From Treponema sp. (GTDB taxonomy: Bacteria > Spirochaetota > Spirochaetia > Treponematales > Treponemataceae): a stretch of DNA of 58,649 nucleotides. Below, piece by piece: positions 35,183 through 43,457 of this stretch (position 1 is the stretch's first letter; each line of letters begins with the position of its first letter). The DNA lies in the NCBI GenBank assembly GCA_017470605.1, contig JAFUYH010000037.1, positions 1-58,649 on the forward strand. Direction: 5' to 3'. The translations under genes and the position numbers were made by a program. Below the pieces are notes generated by a model that did no database searches, was not told the DNA's origin, and was given only the letters and a program-made list of their open reading frames with translations.

Positions 35183-35989
35183 TCACCAGGTTACAGTTTT
35201 GTTGATTAGATCTTCTTGTTCTTTGGAGGTTTTTCTAAGGTAGATTCGGGTGGTAGAAAGGTTTTCGTGACCTAATAAATCTGCTAAAAGAGAAATGTCG
35301 GGGCAGCGAGATAGAAAATTTTTAGCAAAGAGATGGCGAAAGGCGTGAGGATGAACAGATTTTGGGTTTATTTTGTATTTCTTGGCATAAGTTTTTAGTT
35401 GAATTGCAATGCCTTTGGCACTTATTTGCTTATTATATTTGTTAAGAAAGAGGTAGCCACTTTGGCGTCCTTCGGAAATCAGCCATTTTTGTATTTCTTT
35501 TGAAAGCTTGTCTGGTAAATAGATTCTTCTGTATTTTTCGCCCTTTGCATATAAATCAATAATGTTTTCTTTGATATCTTCAATTTTAAGTCTTGTTAAT
35601 TCACCAATTCGCATTCCTGTCGCGCCTAGAACCCAGACTATGAGAAGCCATTTTACTTTGCCGTCTCTTTTCAGTTGATTTTTCAGGAGCTCGTAATCTG
35701 TGTTAGAAATTATATTATCAGTAAAGCTTTTGTTCTGAATTTTTATAAAGGATAAAGAAAGTTTTTCTTTGTGAGAAAATTTTAGATATTGATTTATTCC
35801 CTGAATCCTTAGATTAACAGTTTGTGCCTTATAATTTCTTGTCAAAAAGTCCTTATATTGAATTAAGTTCTGTTTTGTAATCCATTTATATTTTGAAAAA
35901 AAGTGATTGACTGAGCTAGTGTAAGCTGTAATTGTGTTTTTAGATAAATTTTTGTTCAAAAGATAAGTTGTAAAGTCTGAGATATTCAT
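35183..35989 (-). CDS. tyrosine recombinase, probable DNA invertase
   Basis: 268 residues. The N-terminal SAM-like core-binding domain is at about 1-85, and the catalytic domain is at 90-268. All catalytic residues are visible: R127 in GATGMRIGEL, K149 region, H215 and R218 in HAFRH, H241 in LLGHENLSTT and nucleophile Y250 in TRIYLRK. Its size is like XerC/D and phase-variation invertases rather than large phage integrases. An AGGAG ribosome-binding site precedes the ATG at 35989. It lies just outside the invertible segment, so its own orientation does not change. It is more AT-rich than flanking housekeeping genes, suggesting acquisition. Acting on the 42-bp sites is inference from adjacency. 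Confidence 0.9.
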   Translation of the reverse strand: MNISDFTTYLLNKNLSKNTITAYTSSVNHFFSKYKWITKQNLIQYKDFLTRNYKAQTVNLRIQGINQYLKFSHKEKLSLSFIKIQNKSFTDNIISNTDYELLKNQLKRDGKVKWLLIVWVLGATGMRIGELTRLKIEDIKENIIDLYAKGEKYRRIYLPDKLSKEIQKWLISEGRQSGYLFLNKYNKQISAKGIAIQLKTYAKKYKINPKSVHPHAFRHLFAKNFLSRCPDISLLADLLGHENLSTTRIYLRKTSKEQEDLINKTVTW

Positions 35990-36157
35990 TTTTTTCTCCT
36001 GTGAGGTTTATTTGATTTGTTAAGATTATCTAAGGCTATCAGAAATTATTGATTAAGATTTTTTCCCTATTGTTGTTTCGCCTTTTAGGATTTATAATTA
36101 AAAGAATGGTGCATCGAAGTATTTCGGTTAGCCATATTGAATTTTAAGGACGATTTT

Positions 36158-37660
36158 ATGGATTTAATGAAATTACAGAACGGTAGTGATATTCGTGGTG
36201 TTGCTCTTGAAGGAGTTGAAGGCGAAAGCGTGAACCTTACTCCTCAGATTGCAAAGCAGATTGGCTGTGCCTATGTAAGCTGGCTTGCAAAAAAACTTGA
36301 TGTGGACGCTGTGGCCCTTCGCATTGGTGTTGGCCGCGATTCCCGTATTTCGGGACCGGAACTTGCTGACGCCCTTATGGAAGGTATGCTTTCTGCAGGT
36401 GCTCAGGTTACGGACTGCGGAATGGCAACAACTCCTGCCATGTTCATGTCTATCGTTTTCCCGGAAACAAACTTTAACGGCTCTGCAATGATAACAGCCA
36501 GCCATCTTCCTTTTAATCGTAATGGAATTAAGTTTTTTGATGATGATGGCGGACTTGAACACGAAGATATTACAGAAATCTTAAATCTTGCGGGATTTTT
36601 GAATCCTGCTCCTGTTAATTTTGATGTTCAGAAGTGTGATTTAATCACTTTGTATGCTGATTATCTGCGTGGTAAAATTGCTGATGCCCTCAAGCCTCTT
36701 GGAAAAGGCGAAAAACCTCTGGAAGGTCTTCATATTGTTGTAGACAGCGGAAACGGTGCTTCAGGATTTTTTGTTGATAAGATTCTGCAGCCTCTTGGTG
36801 CTGATACAAAAGGAAGCCAGTTCCTTGAACCAGATGGAAACTTTCCTAATCATATTCCGAACCCGGAAAACAAGCAGGCTATGGAAGCAATCCGTTCGGC
36901 AGTTTTGAATAATAAAGCTGATTTAGGTCTCATTTTTGATACCGACGTAGACCGAATGAGTGCAGTTTTGAGTGACGGAAGTGAAATTAACCGTGACTCC
37001 ATTATCGCCATGATTGCAGCAATTCTTGCTCCTGAATATCCTGGCTCTACAATCATTACAGACAGCGTTACATCAGACCGCCTTACTTACTTTTTGCAGG
37101 ATGTGCTTGGTCTTAAGCATCTTTGCTACATGCGCGGTTATAAGAACGTAATCAACAAGCAGAAGGAATTGAACGCAAAGGGCATTGTTGCGCCACTGGC
37201 TATGGAAACTAGCGGACATGGAGCTTTGAAGGACAATTACTTCCTTGATGATGGTGCCTTCCTTGCAGTAAAACTTGTGATTGCCCTTGCCCAGGCCGCC
37301 GCTCAGGGTAAAAAACTTGACAGTCTGATTGAAAAACTTCCTCCTCTTGTAGAAGAAGGCGAATACCGCTTTAAGATTAATGATGAAGATTTTAAGACTT
37401 ACGGTAAACGTGTGCTTGCTGAATTTAAGCTGCGTGCGCTGGAAGCTGAATATGACATGCCGGAATCTTTTGAAGGGGTTCGCATTTCATTTAAGGGGGA
37501 TGATGTTCAGGGCTGGATGCTTCTGAGACTTTCTCTCCACGACCCGGTTATGCCGCTTAATATTGAAGCTGCCCGCAAGGGTGATTTGCCAAAGCTGGTA
37601 GAAATTGCCCGCAAACTTACAGACGGCTTTGACCGCCTTGACCGCAGCTGCTTAAAATAG
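36158..37660 (+). CDS. phosphomannomutase/phosphoglucomutase family enzyme
   Basis: 500 residues from the ATG at 36158, preceded by AAGGA; the in-frame TTG at 36137 is less likely. The alpha-D-phosphohexomutase motifs are present: catalytic serine in TASHLPFNRNG (about S115), metal loop DTDVDR in place of DGDGDR, and the sugar loop METSGHG. The phosphate-binding C-terminal domain is about 380-500. It interconverts hexose 1- and 6-phosphates for polysaccharide or glycolytic use; the preferred sugar is not determinable. It is monocistronic by appearance. The upstream 35990-36157 is an AT-rich promoter region shared divergently with the recombinase. Confidence 0.88.
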   Translation: MDLMKLQNGSDIRGVALEGVEGESVNLTPQIAKQIGCAYVSWLAKKLDVDAVALRIGVGRDSRISGPELADALMEGMLSAGAQVTDCGMATTPAMFMSIVFPETNFNGSAMITASHLPFNRNGIKFFDDDGGLEHEDITEILNLAGFLNPAPVNFDVQKCDLITLYADYLRGKIADALKPLGKGEKPLEGLHIVVDSGNGASGFFVDKILQPLGADTKGSQFLEPDGNFPNHIPNPENKQAMEAIRSAVLNNKADLGLIFDTDVDRMSAVLSDGSEINRDSIIAMIAAILAPEYPGSTIITDSVTSDRLTYFLQDVLGLKHLCYMRGYKNVINKQKELNAKGIVAPLAMETSGHGALKDNYFLDDGAFLAVKLVIALAQAAAQGKKLDSLIEKLPPLVEEGEYRFKINDEDFKTYGKRVLAEFKLRALEAEYDMPESFEGVRISFKGDDVQGWMLLRLSLHDPVMPLNIEAARKGDLPKLVEIARKLTDGFDRLDRSCLK

Positions 37661-37670
37661 ACAGGAAATA

Positions 37671-37709
37671 CGGTGGTTTCGATACGTCCTTCGGGCTACT
37701 CAACCACCG
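37671..37709. repeat. palindromic repeat family A copy
   Basis: CGGTGGTTTCGATACG ... CTCAACCACCG, 39 bp. It supplies the stop codon (TGA) and the final residues GIGG of the convergent gene at 37700-38392, and separates it from the phosphohexomutase gene. Confidence 0.75.
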
Positions 37710-38392
37710 ATTCCAACAAACGCCGTGACCGATTTTTCTGGTGCCATAATCAGAGTGTCCATGAGTGTAAGTCCGATTCTGGTGCAGGGAAGCAGGCGGA
37801 AAAAGTCCTTCTGCACTTGCAGGGGAACATCGCCAAAGCCCGGGCTGTAACGAGGCTTCGTTTTCAGTCCCTCTGCCGCGGCGATTTTTTTTATCTCTTC
37901 GTTTACTAAATCAACTAATTCTTCTATAAACATTGCGCCGGTGGCCTGCAGAATGCTTGCGTAAACAGGATCCAGCGAACTGTGGCGGCGGATGAGGGCA
38001 TCTACCTGAGGGCCAATTGTGGCGGCAAGCAGGGCCACCTTTGAGCAGCCGGCTAGGTTCCTGCCCAGGTCGCGAGAGTGGAGTGTAACATCTGCAAATC
38101 GGAGTGTTACGGTGGTTGAGTAGTCCGAAGGAGGTATTGAAACCACCTGATCTGTCGGCTCATACGGTGGTTTCGATACACCGTTGTCGCGGCACTCAAC
38201 CACCGATAAATCATATATCTCAAAAACAGCTTGAGGCTTCATGGCCGCCAGCATTTCTGAGGCGGCCTTTTGCATGAGTGCGCTTACTTCGGCATCTGGC
38301 GGGGTTGTGCGGCGGTAGCCCAGGTAGCGGGCGGTTTCGCTCATATCTGGTGTGAAGTTTGTTTTGTCGGGAAAAAGGAAATTTACACTCAT
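37700..38392 (-). CDS. B12-dependent methionine synthase activation-domain-like protein
   Basis: 230 residues. Resembles the stand-alone reactivation domain of MetH: EtARYLGYRRTTPPD at the N-terminus, SKVALLAATIGPQVDALIRR in the middle, and PRYSPGFGDVPLQVQKDFFRLL plus IGLTLMDTLIMAPEKSVTAFVGI at the C-terminus, where AdoMet-binding residues lie. It probably helps reductively methylate the cobalamin of methionine synthase, which would suit its genome also making AdoMet (metK at 46499). Residues 63-95 are encoded by two inverted copies of a palindromic repeat inserted in frame, an unusual expansion. A TATAAT box (38400-38405, minus) ends 7 nt from the ATG. Confidence 0.85.
   Translation of the reverse strand: MSVNFLFPDKTNFTPDMSETARYLGYRRTTPPDAEVSALMQKAASEMLAAMKPQAVFEIYDLSVVECRDNGVSKPPYEPTDQVVSIPPSDYSTTVTLRFADVTLHSRDLGRNLAGCSKVALLAATIGPQVDALIRRHSSLDPVYASILQATGAMFIEELVDLVNEEIKKIAAAEGLKTKPRYSPGFGDVPLQVQKDFFRLLPCTRIGLTLMDTLIMAPEKSVTAFVGIGG
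38110..38205. repeat. two palindromic repeats inserted in frame in a gene
   Basis: Copy 1 (38110-38148, CGGTGGTTGAG...AAACCACC) and copy 2 (38165-38205, CGGTGGTTTCG...CAACCACCG) belong to repeat family A and are oriented head to head around a 16-bp spacer. Total 96 bp, exactly 32 codons, open in the frame of the MetH-activation-type gene. It encodes a Pro/Ser/Thr-rich insert. Confidence 0.8.
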
Positions 38393-38476
38393 GGTGGCGA
38401 TTATAGCATATTTATAGGTGGATTTCAGCAGTGAGAAATAGCTGGCGATGTGTTTTGAGGGCTTGTTTAGGAGTTT

Positions 38477-38624
38477 GGCTTATAAAAGAAAGCAAGAAAA
38501 GACCTTTTGGGGCTTATAAAATGGGAAATTTTATGGAATTTATAAGCCCGAAATGAAAACGAGCCATGAGAAAATAGAAATTTGGGCTTATAAAACCGTT
38601 GGAAATTCTGTTTTTATAAGCCCC
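38477..38624. repeat. cluster of GGCTTATAAA inverted repeats
   Basis: Five copies of the decamer GGCTTATAAA or its complement in about 150 bp: direct at about 38478, 38511 and 38585, inverted at about 38539 and 38613. Adjacent copies pair into two hairpins (38511-38548 and 38584-38624). The decamer also forms part of the ends of the 139-bp contig-terminal element. The remaining 38406-38809 is otherwise non-coding, with a GC-rich stretch at 38680-38770. A TAAAAT box lies at 38810-38815 before pyrE. Confidence 0.6.
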
Positions 38625-38822
38625 AAAACAAAACAAGCCCATGTTACAAGGAAAATTTGGATTTGGGATGAGGAGAAACTGCCGGGGCGTTGCGGGGGCG
38701 GCTAGCCCCTGCTAGAAGGGGTGGCGGAAGACCGGTAGCACGCTTGCGTGCGTACGGGCTGAAGCCAGGGGAAGACTTTCCCCTCCTTTATCTAAGCCTT
38801 CAAATTCGCTAAAATACAAACC

Positions 38823-39509
38823 ATGGAAAATTACAAGAAAGAATTTATTGATTTTATGGTGCGCTGCGAGGTGCTTAAGTTCGGGTCGTTCACGCTCAAG
38901 AGTGGAAGACAGTCGCCCTTTTTTATGAATGCGGGGGCTTATGTGACCGGCGGGCAGCTTGCACAGCTTGGTAAATATTATGCGCAGGCAATTCACGACA
39001 ACTTTGGTGACGACATCGACGTTTTCTTTGGTCCGGCCTACAAGGGGATTCCTCTGGCGGTTGTGACTGCGGTTGCCTACAGCGAGCTTTACGGAAAGGA
39101 AATTAAATATTGCTGCGACCGCAAGGAAGAAAAAGATCACGGTGCAGATAAGGGTGCAATCCTGGGCTACAAGATTAAGGACGGCGACCGCGTTGTGATT
39201 ATCGAAGACGTTACAACCAGCGGAAAATCTATTGAAGAGGTTTATCCTAAGATTAAGGCACTGGAGTCTGAGCCGGGGGCTATCAAGATTGTTGGTGAGA
39301 TTGTAAGCCTTAACCGCGAAGAGCGTGCCCCGGACAGCGACAAGGCTGCCCTTGATGTTATTACAGAAAAATACGGCTTTCCGGCCCGCGCAATTGTTTC
39401 TATGAGTGATGTGGTTGAGGCTCTTTATACAAACGGAGACCGCAAGGTTATTACTGATGAGATAAAGACTCAGCTGGATGCTTACTACTCTGAATGGGGT
39501 GTGAAATAA
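38823..39509 (+). CDS. pyrE: orotate phosphoribosyltransferase
   Basis: 228 residues. Converts orotate and PRPP to OMP in pyrimidine synthesis. The PRPP-binding loop VVIIEDVTTSGKS is intact, with FTLKSGRQSPFFMN near the N-terminus (orotate side), VFFGPAYKGIPLA and the mobile loop RKEEKDHGADKGAILG. The length is normal. The ATG follows TAAAAT by only 7 nt and lacks a Shine-Dalgarno. The stop overlaps the start of the next gene (TAATG), linking pyrE to the metal/cobalamin importer. Confidence 0.95.
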   Translation: MENYKKEFIDFMVRCEVLKFGSFTLKSGRQSPFFMNAGAYVTGGQLAQLGKYYAQAIHDNFGDDIDVFFGPAYKGIPLAVVTAVAYSELYGKEIKYCCDRKEEKDHGADKGAILGYKIKDGDRVVIIEDVTTSGKSIEEVYPKIKALESEPGAIKIVGEIVSLNREERAPDSDKAALDVITEKYGFPARAIVSMSDVVEALYTNGDRKVITDEIKTQLDAYYSEWGVK

Positions 39510-40417
39510 TGTGCTTCTATAGAAGAGAGCATTTGTTGAAAAACTTCCTTGTGCTATCAGCATGTTTTGCTCTTCTTTTTGTCGGCTGCTCAAAAAAGTC
39601 TGCTGCTGGGGCAGGCGGGGCGGGGACTGGCGAGGCTGCTGACACGCAGGAAATTCCCCAGAGAATTGTCACGCTTTCTCCTTCTGCAACAGAAATTCTT
39701 TATGCAATAGGCGCCGCAAATCAGATTGTGGCGGTTTCTGAATTCAGTGATTACCCGCCGGAAGCCTTGCAGCAGCCAAGAGTTGGCGGCTTTGATGGCA
39801 AAACTCTGAGCATGGAAAAAATCCTTTCTTTTAAGCCGGATTTTGTTTACATGACTCAGGGAATGCACAATTTTTTGATTGAGCAGCTGGAATCTTATGG
39901 AATTGCTTATTATCTTTCGCGCGGAGACAACATTCAGGCGGTTTGTCAGGAAATTGTAGAAATTGCCAGAATTACCGGGCACGAAGGTGAGGGCATGGCC
40001 ATTGCAAAAAAAATTGAAGGCCAGTGCGAAGAAGTTTACAAGTTTGAAAAGCCTGTTTTGCTTTACTATGAAGTCTGGAATTCTCCTTTTATGACTGCCG
40101 GTACAAAATCTTTTATTCATGATGTGATTACAAAGGCTGGGGGGCTCAATATTTTTGCCGACCTTGAGGAGCCTTACCCTATAATCAGTGAGGAATCTTT
40201 GATTGCCCGGGCGCCGGAGGTAATCCTTCTGCCTGTTTCAAACGGAATTACGGCTGATGACGTAAAGGCTCGCGCAGGCTGGCAGGACATTCCCGCCGTA
40301 AAAAACAACCGTATTTATCTGATAGACGACGCCCTCTTTTCCCGCCCTGCCACCCGCATCGGTGACTGTGTTCTGGAACTGAATGAACTGCTTGCAGGCT
40401 CTTTTTCGGAGGAATAA
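39509..40417 (+). CDS. iron/cobalamin-type ABC transporter binding lipoprotein
   Basis: 302 residues from the ATG at 39509, which overlaps the pyrE stop by one base; an ATG at 39494 is also in frame. The signal peptide ends in a lipobox LLFVGC. The mature domain is the helical-backbone (BtuF/FepB type) binding fold, with RIVTLSPSATEILYAIGA, VGGFDGKTLSMEKILSFKPDF and the C-terminal RPATRIGDCVLELNELL. It captures a metal chelate or cobalamin and delivers it to the permease encoded next. Substrate undetermined; a B12 role would match the MetH-activation-type gene nearby. Confidence 0.88.
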   Translation: MCFYRREHLLKNFLVLSACFALLFVGCSKKSAAGAGGAGTGEAADTQEIPQRIVTLSPSATEILYAIGAANQIVAVSEFSDYPPEALQQPRVGGFDGKTLSMEKILSFKPDFVYMTQGMHNFLIEQLESYGIAYYLSRGDNIQAVCQEIVEIARITGHEGEGMAIAKKIEGQCEEVYKFEKPVLLYYEVWNSPFMTAGTKSFIHDVITKAGGLNIFADLEEPYPIISEESLIARAPEVILLPVSNGITADDVKARAGWQDIPAVKNNRIYLIDDALFSRPATRIGDCVLELNELLAGSFSEE

Positions 40418-40418
40418 T

Positions 40419-41543
40419 TTGGCAGAATTTTGCGGAAGTGAGACGGAAACTAAATCAATATCTGGGGCTTCAATCAGGAGGAATAAAAATCCCCTCCTCC
40501 TGATAATTTCCCTTGTGATTCTTTTTATTTCCCTTATGCTTTCGCTTTTGCTGGGGGCGGAAGCCCTTCCGTTGGGAGTTTTGCTGGGGGGCGGAGACCG
40601 TTTTGAGAGAATCATTTTTTTTGATTTGCGATTGCCGCGTTCGCTGCTTGTGCTTGTGACAGGACTGCTGCTTGGGGGGAGCGGGGCTGTTTTTCAGCTT
40701 TTTTTCAGGAATCCGCTGGCGGAACCTGGCATAATGGGCATTTCTGCGGGGGCAACTTTGGGGGCGGTGAGTGCCGGGGTTCTGGGGCTTGGCGCTGGCG
40801 CAGCGGGTGTAGCTGGCATGGCCACTGGGCTCACAGGAGGCACTGCTGGTTTTGCGGCTCTGCTCCGTCTGATTTCTCCAATCAACCTTTTTGCCTTCTT
40901 GGGTGCTTTGGGCGCCGGGGCACTTGTTACTTTTCTGGCCTTCAGCCGTGCAGGGCGTTCTGCAGGCGGAGGTTCAATCATGCTGCTTATCTGCGGAAGT
41001 GCCTTGGGCACTTTATATTCTTCAATTTCTTCCATGATGCTGCTTACCACAAACCGCGAATTTCATTCACTTTATACCTGGATTTTGGGCAGTTTTAACG
41101 GTCGGGGCTGGAAGGAACTGATTTTTATTCTGATTCCAGCCATAGCTTCAATTATCATAATGTTCTCAATTTCAAAACCTCTTGATTTGCTTGCGGGAGG
41201 AGAAACTTCTGCGGCTTCTCTTGGGGTAGAAGTGAACCGCCTGCGTCTGCTTGTTCTGGTAAGCGGAGCCCTTGCCGTAAGTGCCGGGGTTTGTGCGGGG
41301 GGAACCATCGGCTTTGTAGGGCTGATTGCTCCGCACGTTGTCCGTAAACTTGCAAGCCCGCGTGCCCGCACTTTAATTCCATTCAGCATGATTTTTGGGG
41401 CAATTCTCCTGCTTCTGGCAGACACCCTTGCCCGCATCATCATTATTCCGTCTGAATTGCCAACAGGAATTATCACATCTATTCTTGGGGTACCATTCTT
41501 TCTTTCGCTTTGCCTTACAAATTCCCGCAGGACGGTGCAGTAA
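40419..41543 (+). CDS. FecCD/BtuC-family ABC permease
   Basis: 374 residues from TTG at 40419, which has GGAGGA six bases upstream and directly follows the binding-protein gene; an ATG at 40383 would overlap it by 35 bp. About nine to ten transmembrane helices. Family motifs include RLPRSLLVLVTGLLLGGSGAVFQ, NPLAEPGIMGISAGA, and CAGGTIGFVGLIAPHVVRKL near the ATPase contact. A Gly/Ala-rich stretch around residues 115-150 lengthens one loop. It forms the inner-membrane channel for the same substrate. Confidence 0.9.
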   Translation: MAEFCGSETETKSISGASIRRNKNPLLLIISLVILFISLMLSLLLGAEALPLGVLLGGGDRFERIIFFDLRLPRSLLVLVTGLLLGGSGAVFQLFFRNPLAEPGIMGISAGATLGAVSAGVLGLGAGAAGVAGMATGLTGGTAGFAALLRLISPINLFAFLGALGAGALVTFLAFSRAGRSAGGGSIMLLICGSALGTLYSSISSMMLLTTNREFHSLYTWILGSFNGRGWKELIFILIPAIASIIIMFSISKPLDLLAGGETSAASLGVEVNRLRLLVLVSGALAVSAGVCAGGTIGFVGLIAPHVVRKLASPRARTLIPFSMIFGAILLLLADTLARIIIIPSELPTGIITSILGVPFFLSLCLTNSRRTVQ

Positions 41544-41545
41544 AA

Positions 41546-42322
41546 ATGGAAAAAATAATTTGCAATAATCTGGAAGCTTCATACTTTGTCAGGAATGAAA
41601 AAAAATCTCTTTTTAAAAACCTTTCTTTTCAAGTAGAATGTGGTGAATTTGTCTGCCTCTGCGGGCCAAACGGAAGCGGAAAATCAAGCTTGCTTTCTTT
41701 GATTGCGGGGCTTGCTCCCTCTTCGCTAAAAGTTACTGGGGGAACAATCTTCCCTGATGCAAAAAAACTTCCCCGCCGCCAGGCCGCCTGCCTTCTAGCC
41801 TATCTGCAGCAGTCAGAATCCTGCGCCTGGGATTTTCCGGTGCTGGACTACGTGGTACAGGGCCGCTATGCACATTCTCAGGGCGGAAATTATTCTACTG
41901 AAGACTATCAGCTGGCCCGCGACTCTCTTGCAGTTTTGGAAATCAGCAGCCTGGAGAAGCGTACAGTTCACACACTTTCCGGCGGCGAATTTCAGAAAGT
42001 CAGAATTGCCCGGGCCCTTACCCAGGCCCCCCGCTTTCTTCTGCTGGACGAGCCCGCCGCCAGTCTGGACTTTGTTTACGAACCCCGCCTTATGAAGCTT
42101 CTTCGCGACCTTGCCCACCAGCAGAAACTTGGAATTCTGCTCTCTGTTCACGATGTAAATCTTGCCGCCCGATTTGCCGATAAAATGATTATGCTCACTT
42201 CTGGTGAGTCTGGTGCCCTCTTCGGCAGCCCAGCCCAAATTATGACAGCAGAAAATCTGGAAAAAATCTACGGAGTAAAATTCGAATGCAAAGAAAAAAG
42301 CTTTTTTCAATCATCACTATAA
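41546..42322 (+). CDS. ABC transporter ATP-binding protein (FecE/BtuD type)
   Basis: 258 residues from the ATG at 41546. Walker A GPNGSGKSS, Q-loop QQSESCAW, signature LSGGEFQKVRIARAL, Walker B RFLLLDEPAASLD and switch His in LSVHDVN are all intact. It energises the FecCD-type permease immediately upstream (2-bp gap). Its 3' end overlaps the next gene by 37 bp. Confidence 0.94.
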   Translation: MEKIICNNLEASYFVRNEKKSLFKNLSFQVECGEFVCLCGPNGSGKSSLLSLIAGLAPSSLKVTGGTIFPDAKKLPRRQAACLLAYLQQSESCAWDFPVLDYVVQGRYAHSQGGNYSTEDYQLARDSLAVLEISSLEKRTVHTLSGGEFQKVRIARALTQAPRFLLLDEPAASLDFVYEPRLMKLLRDLAHQQKLGILLSVHDVNLAARFADKMIMLTSGESGALFGSPAQIMTAENLEKIYGVKFECKEKSFFQSSL

Positions 42323-43158
42323 TCTGCCTTTGTACAGTCGTTCTTATTCCAATAGGGCTTGCCCTAATGTGGTTTACTACCCAGTGGAAAAAGCGCCGTA
42401 AAATCATCCTGACTGCAATTCTTGCTCCCCTCTACATTGCGCTTGTTGCATTCCTCCTTCTTCTGGAGCCTTCTTATAATACAAATGGTCTCGGTTTGCC
42501 CGGCAGCTACGACCAGGGCTACACCGCCTTTGATTCCACCGGCGGAAAGCCTTCCGACTCTAAAGCACAGCAGGACAAGCGTTCAAAGCAGAAGGGGGAG
42601 TCAAGTCAGTTTGATGAAGAAGAAGCAAAACTGAGCCGTCAGGAAGGTGAAGCCGCCCCTCAGGAAGAGCGACTCCCACGCTCCCTGCAAAAAAAGAAGG
42701 GCAGAATTGGAACTCAGGTCTGGTATACAATCCTTTTTTTCCTTTTGATTTTGATTTTAATAATTCTGCAGAATCTGCGTAATGGCCGTAAAAAAGAAGG
42801 TTACGAAAACCCTTATGTAGATACAAATCAGTACAAGCTTCCTTTTGACGAAAATTCCAAAATGCCAATGGTGCATTTTCTGGGGCTTCGTCTTGCCCAG
42901 GGGGAGCGCATTTATTTTGCAGTGAATACAGTTCAAAAAGATAATGAAGGTGATTTTGTAGTGACTAGTCAGCGGGTTTTGATTTATTCAAAGGAAGGTG
43001 ATTACGAATTCCCGCTCCCAGCTCTTACTGCCATTGCCTCAGTTTCAAACAGCGTCCTTCAACTTACTTCCGGCGACCGCAAATATTATGTTTTTGTCCC
43101 GGAAAATCAGATGAAGTATGCCCTGGCAGTTGTAAGGTGGGCTTATTCTAGAGTTTAA
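42286..43158 (+). CDS. membrane protein of unknown function
   Basis: 290 residues. Two hydrophobic segments near the N-terminus (about 8-30 and 40-60), a charged low-complexity stretch (about 85-135, Gln/Glu/Lys-rich), a third helix (about 145-163) and a soluble C-terminal domain (about 190-290). That domain has a PH-like strand pattern (FVVTSQRVLIYSKEGDYEFPLPALTAI). The PH-like reading is tentative. It overlaps the ABC ATPase gene by 37 bp and so is likely part of the pyrE-importer operon. Its 3' end overlaps yhbY by 11 bp tail to tail. Confidence 0.7.
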   Translation: MQRKKLFSIITIICLCTVVLIPIGLALMWFTTQWKKRRKIILTAILAPLYIALVAFLLLLEPSYNTNGLGLPGSYDQGYTAFDSTGGKPSDSKAQQDKRSKQKGESSQFDEEEAKLSRQEGEAAPQEERLPRSLQKKKGRIGTQVWYTILFFLLILILIILQNLRNGRKKEGYENPYVDTNQYKLPFDENSKMPMVHFLGLRLAQGERIYFAVNTVQKDNEGDFVVTSQRVLIYSKEGDYEFPLPALTAIASVSNSVLQLTSGDRKYYVFVPENQMKYALAVVRWAYSRV

Positions 43159-43441
43159 ACTTTCTGTCCTCTTCTTTTTCTGCTTCACGGAAGAGGATGG
43201 CAATGTTTCCGATAATTCTTACCTGCGTTGCATCTGTTTTTTCGCAAAGTTCACTAGTAAGTTCCTGTTTTTCGTCTTTATATTCGTTGAATTTTACCTT
43301 GATAAGTTCGTGGTCGGCCAGGGCTTTGTCTGCCATCTGAATAACGCCCTCTGTCATGCCGGCACCGCCAACAATTACAACCGGCTGCAAGTCATGAGCC
43401 GCCTTTTCTAAAATTTTTCTCTGTTTACTAGTTAATTCCAT
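43148..43441 (-). CDS. yhbY: YhbY/CRM-domain RNA-binding protein
   Basis: 97 residues, essentially one CRM domain. Conserved features are LTSKQRKILEKAAHDLQPVV, the GGAGMTEGV loop (GxxG-type RNA-binding turn) and the final VRIIGNIAILFREA. YhbY-type proteins associate with the pre-50S ribosomal subunit. The start is ATG at 43441 or TTG at 43447; the latter is better spaced from AAAAGG. Convergent with the membrane protein gene, overlapping by 11 bp. Confidence 0.85.
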   Translation of the reverse strand: MELTSKQRKILEKAAHDLQPVVIVGGAGMTEGVIQMADKALADHELIKVKFNEYKDEKQELTSELCEKTDATQVRIIGNIAILFREAEKEEDRKFKL

Positions 43442-43457
43442 AGTCAAATAATACCTT

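Noticed and set aside
35183..35989. Prophage or integrated plasmid marked by the integrase
   Set aside because: No phage structural, replication or tRNA attachment site is present; adjacency to matching inverted repeats favours an inversion role.
38712..39593. Antisense open frame over pyrE
   Set aside because: pyrE is unambiguous on the other strand and the antisense product resembles nothing; it is a by-product of codon bias.
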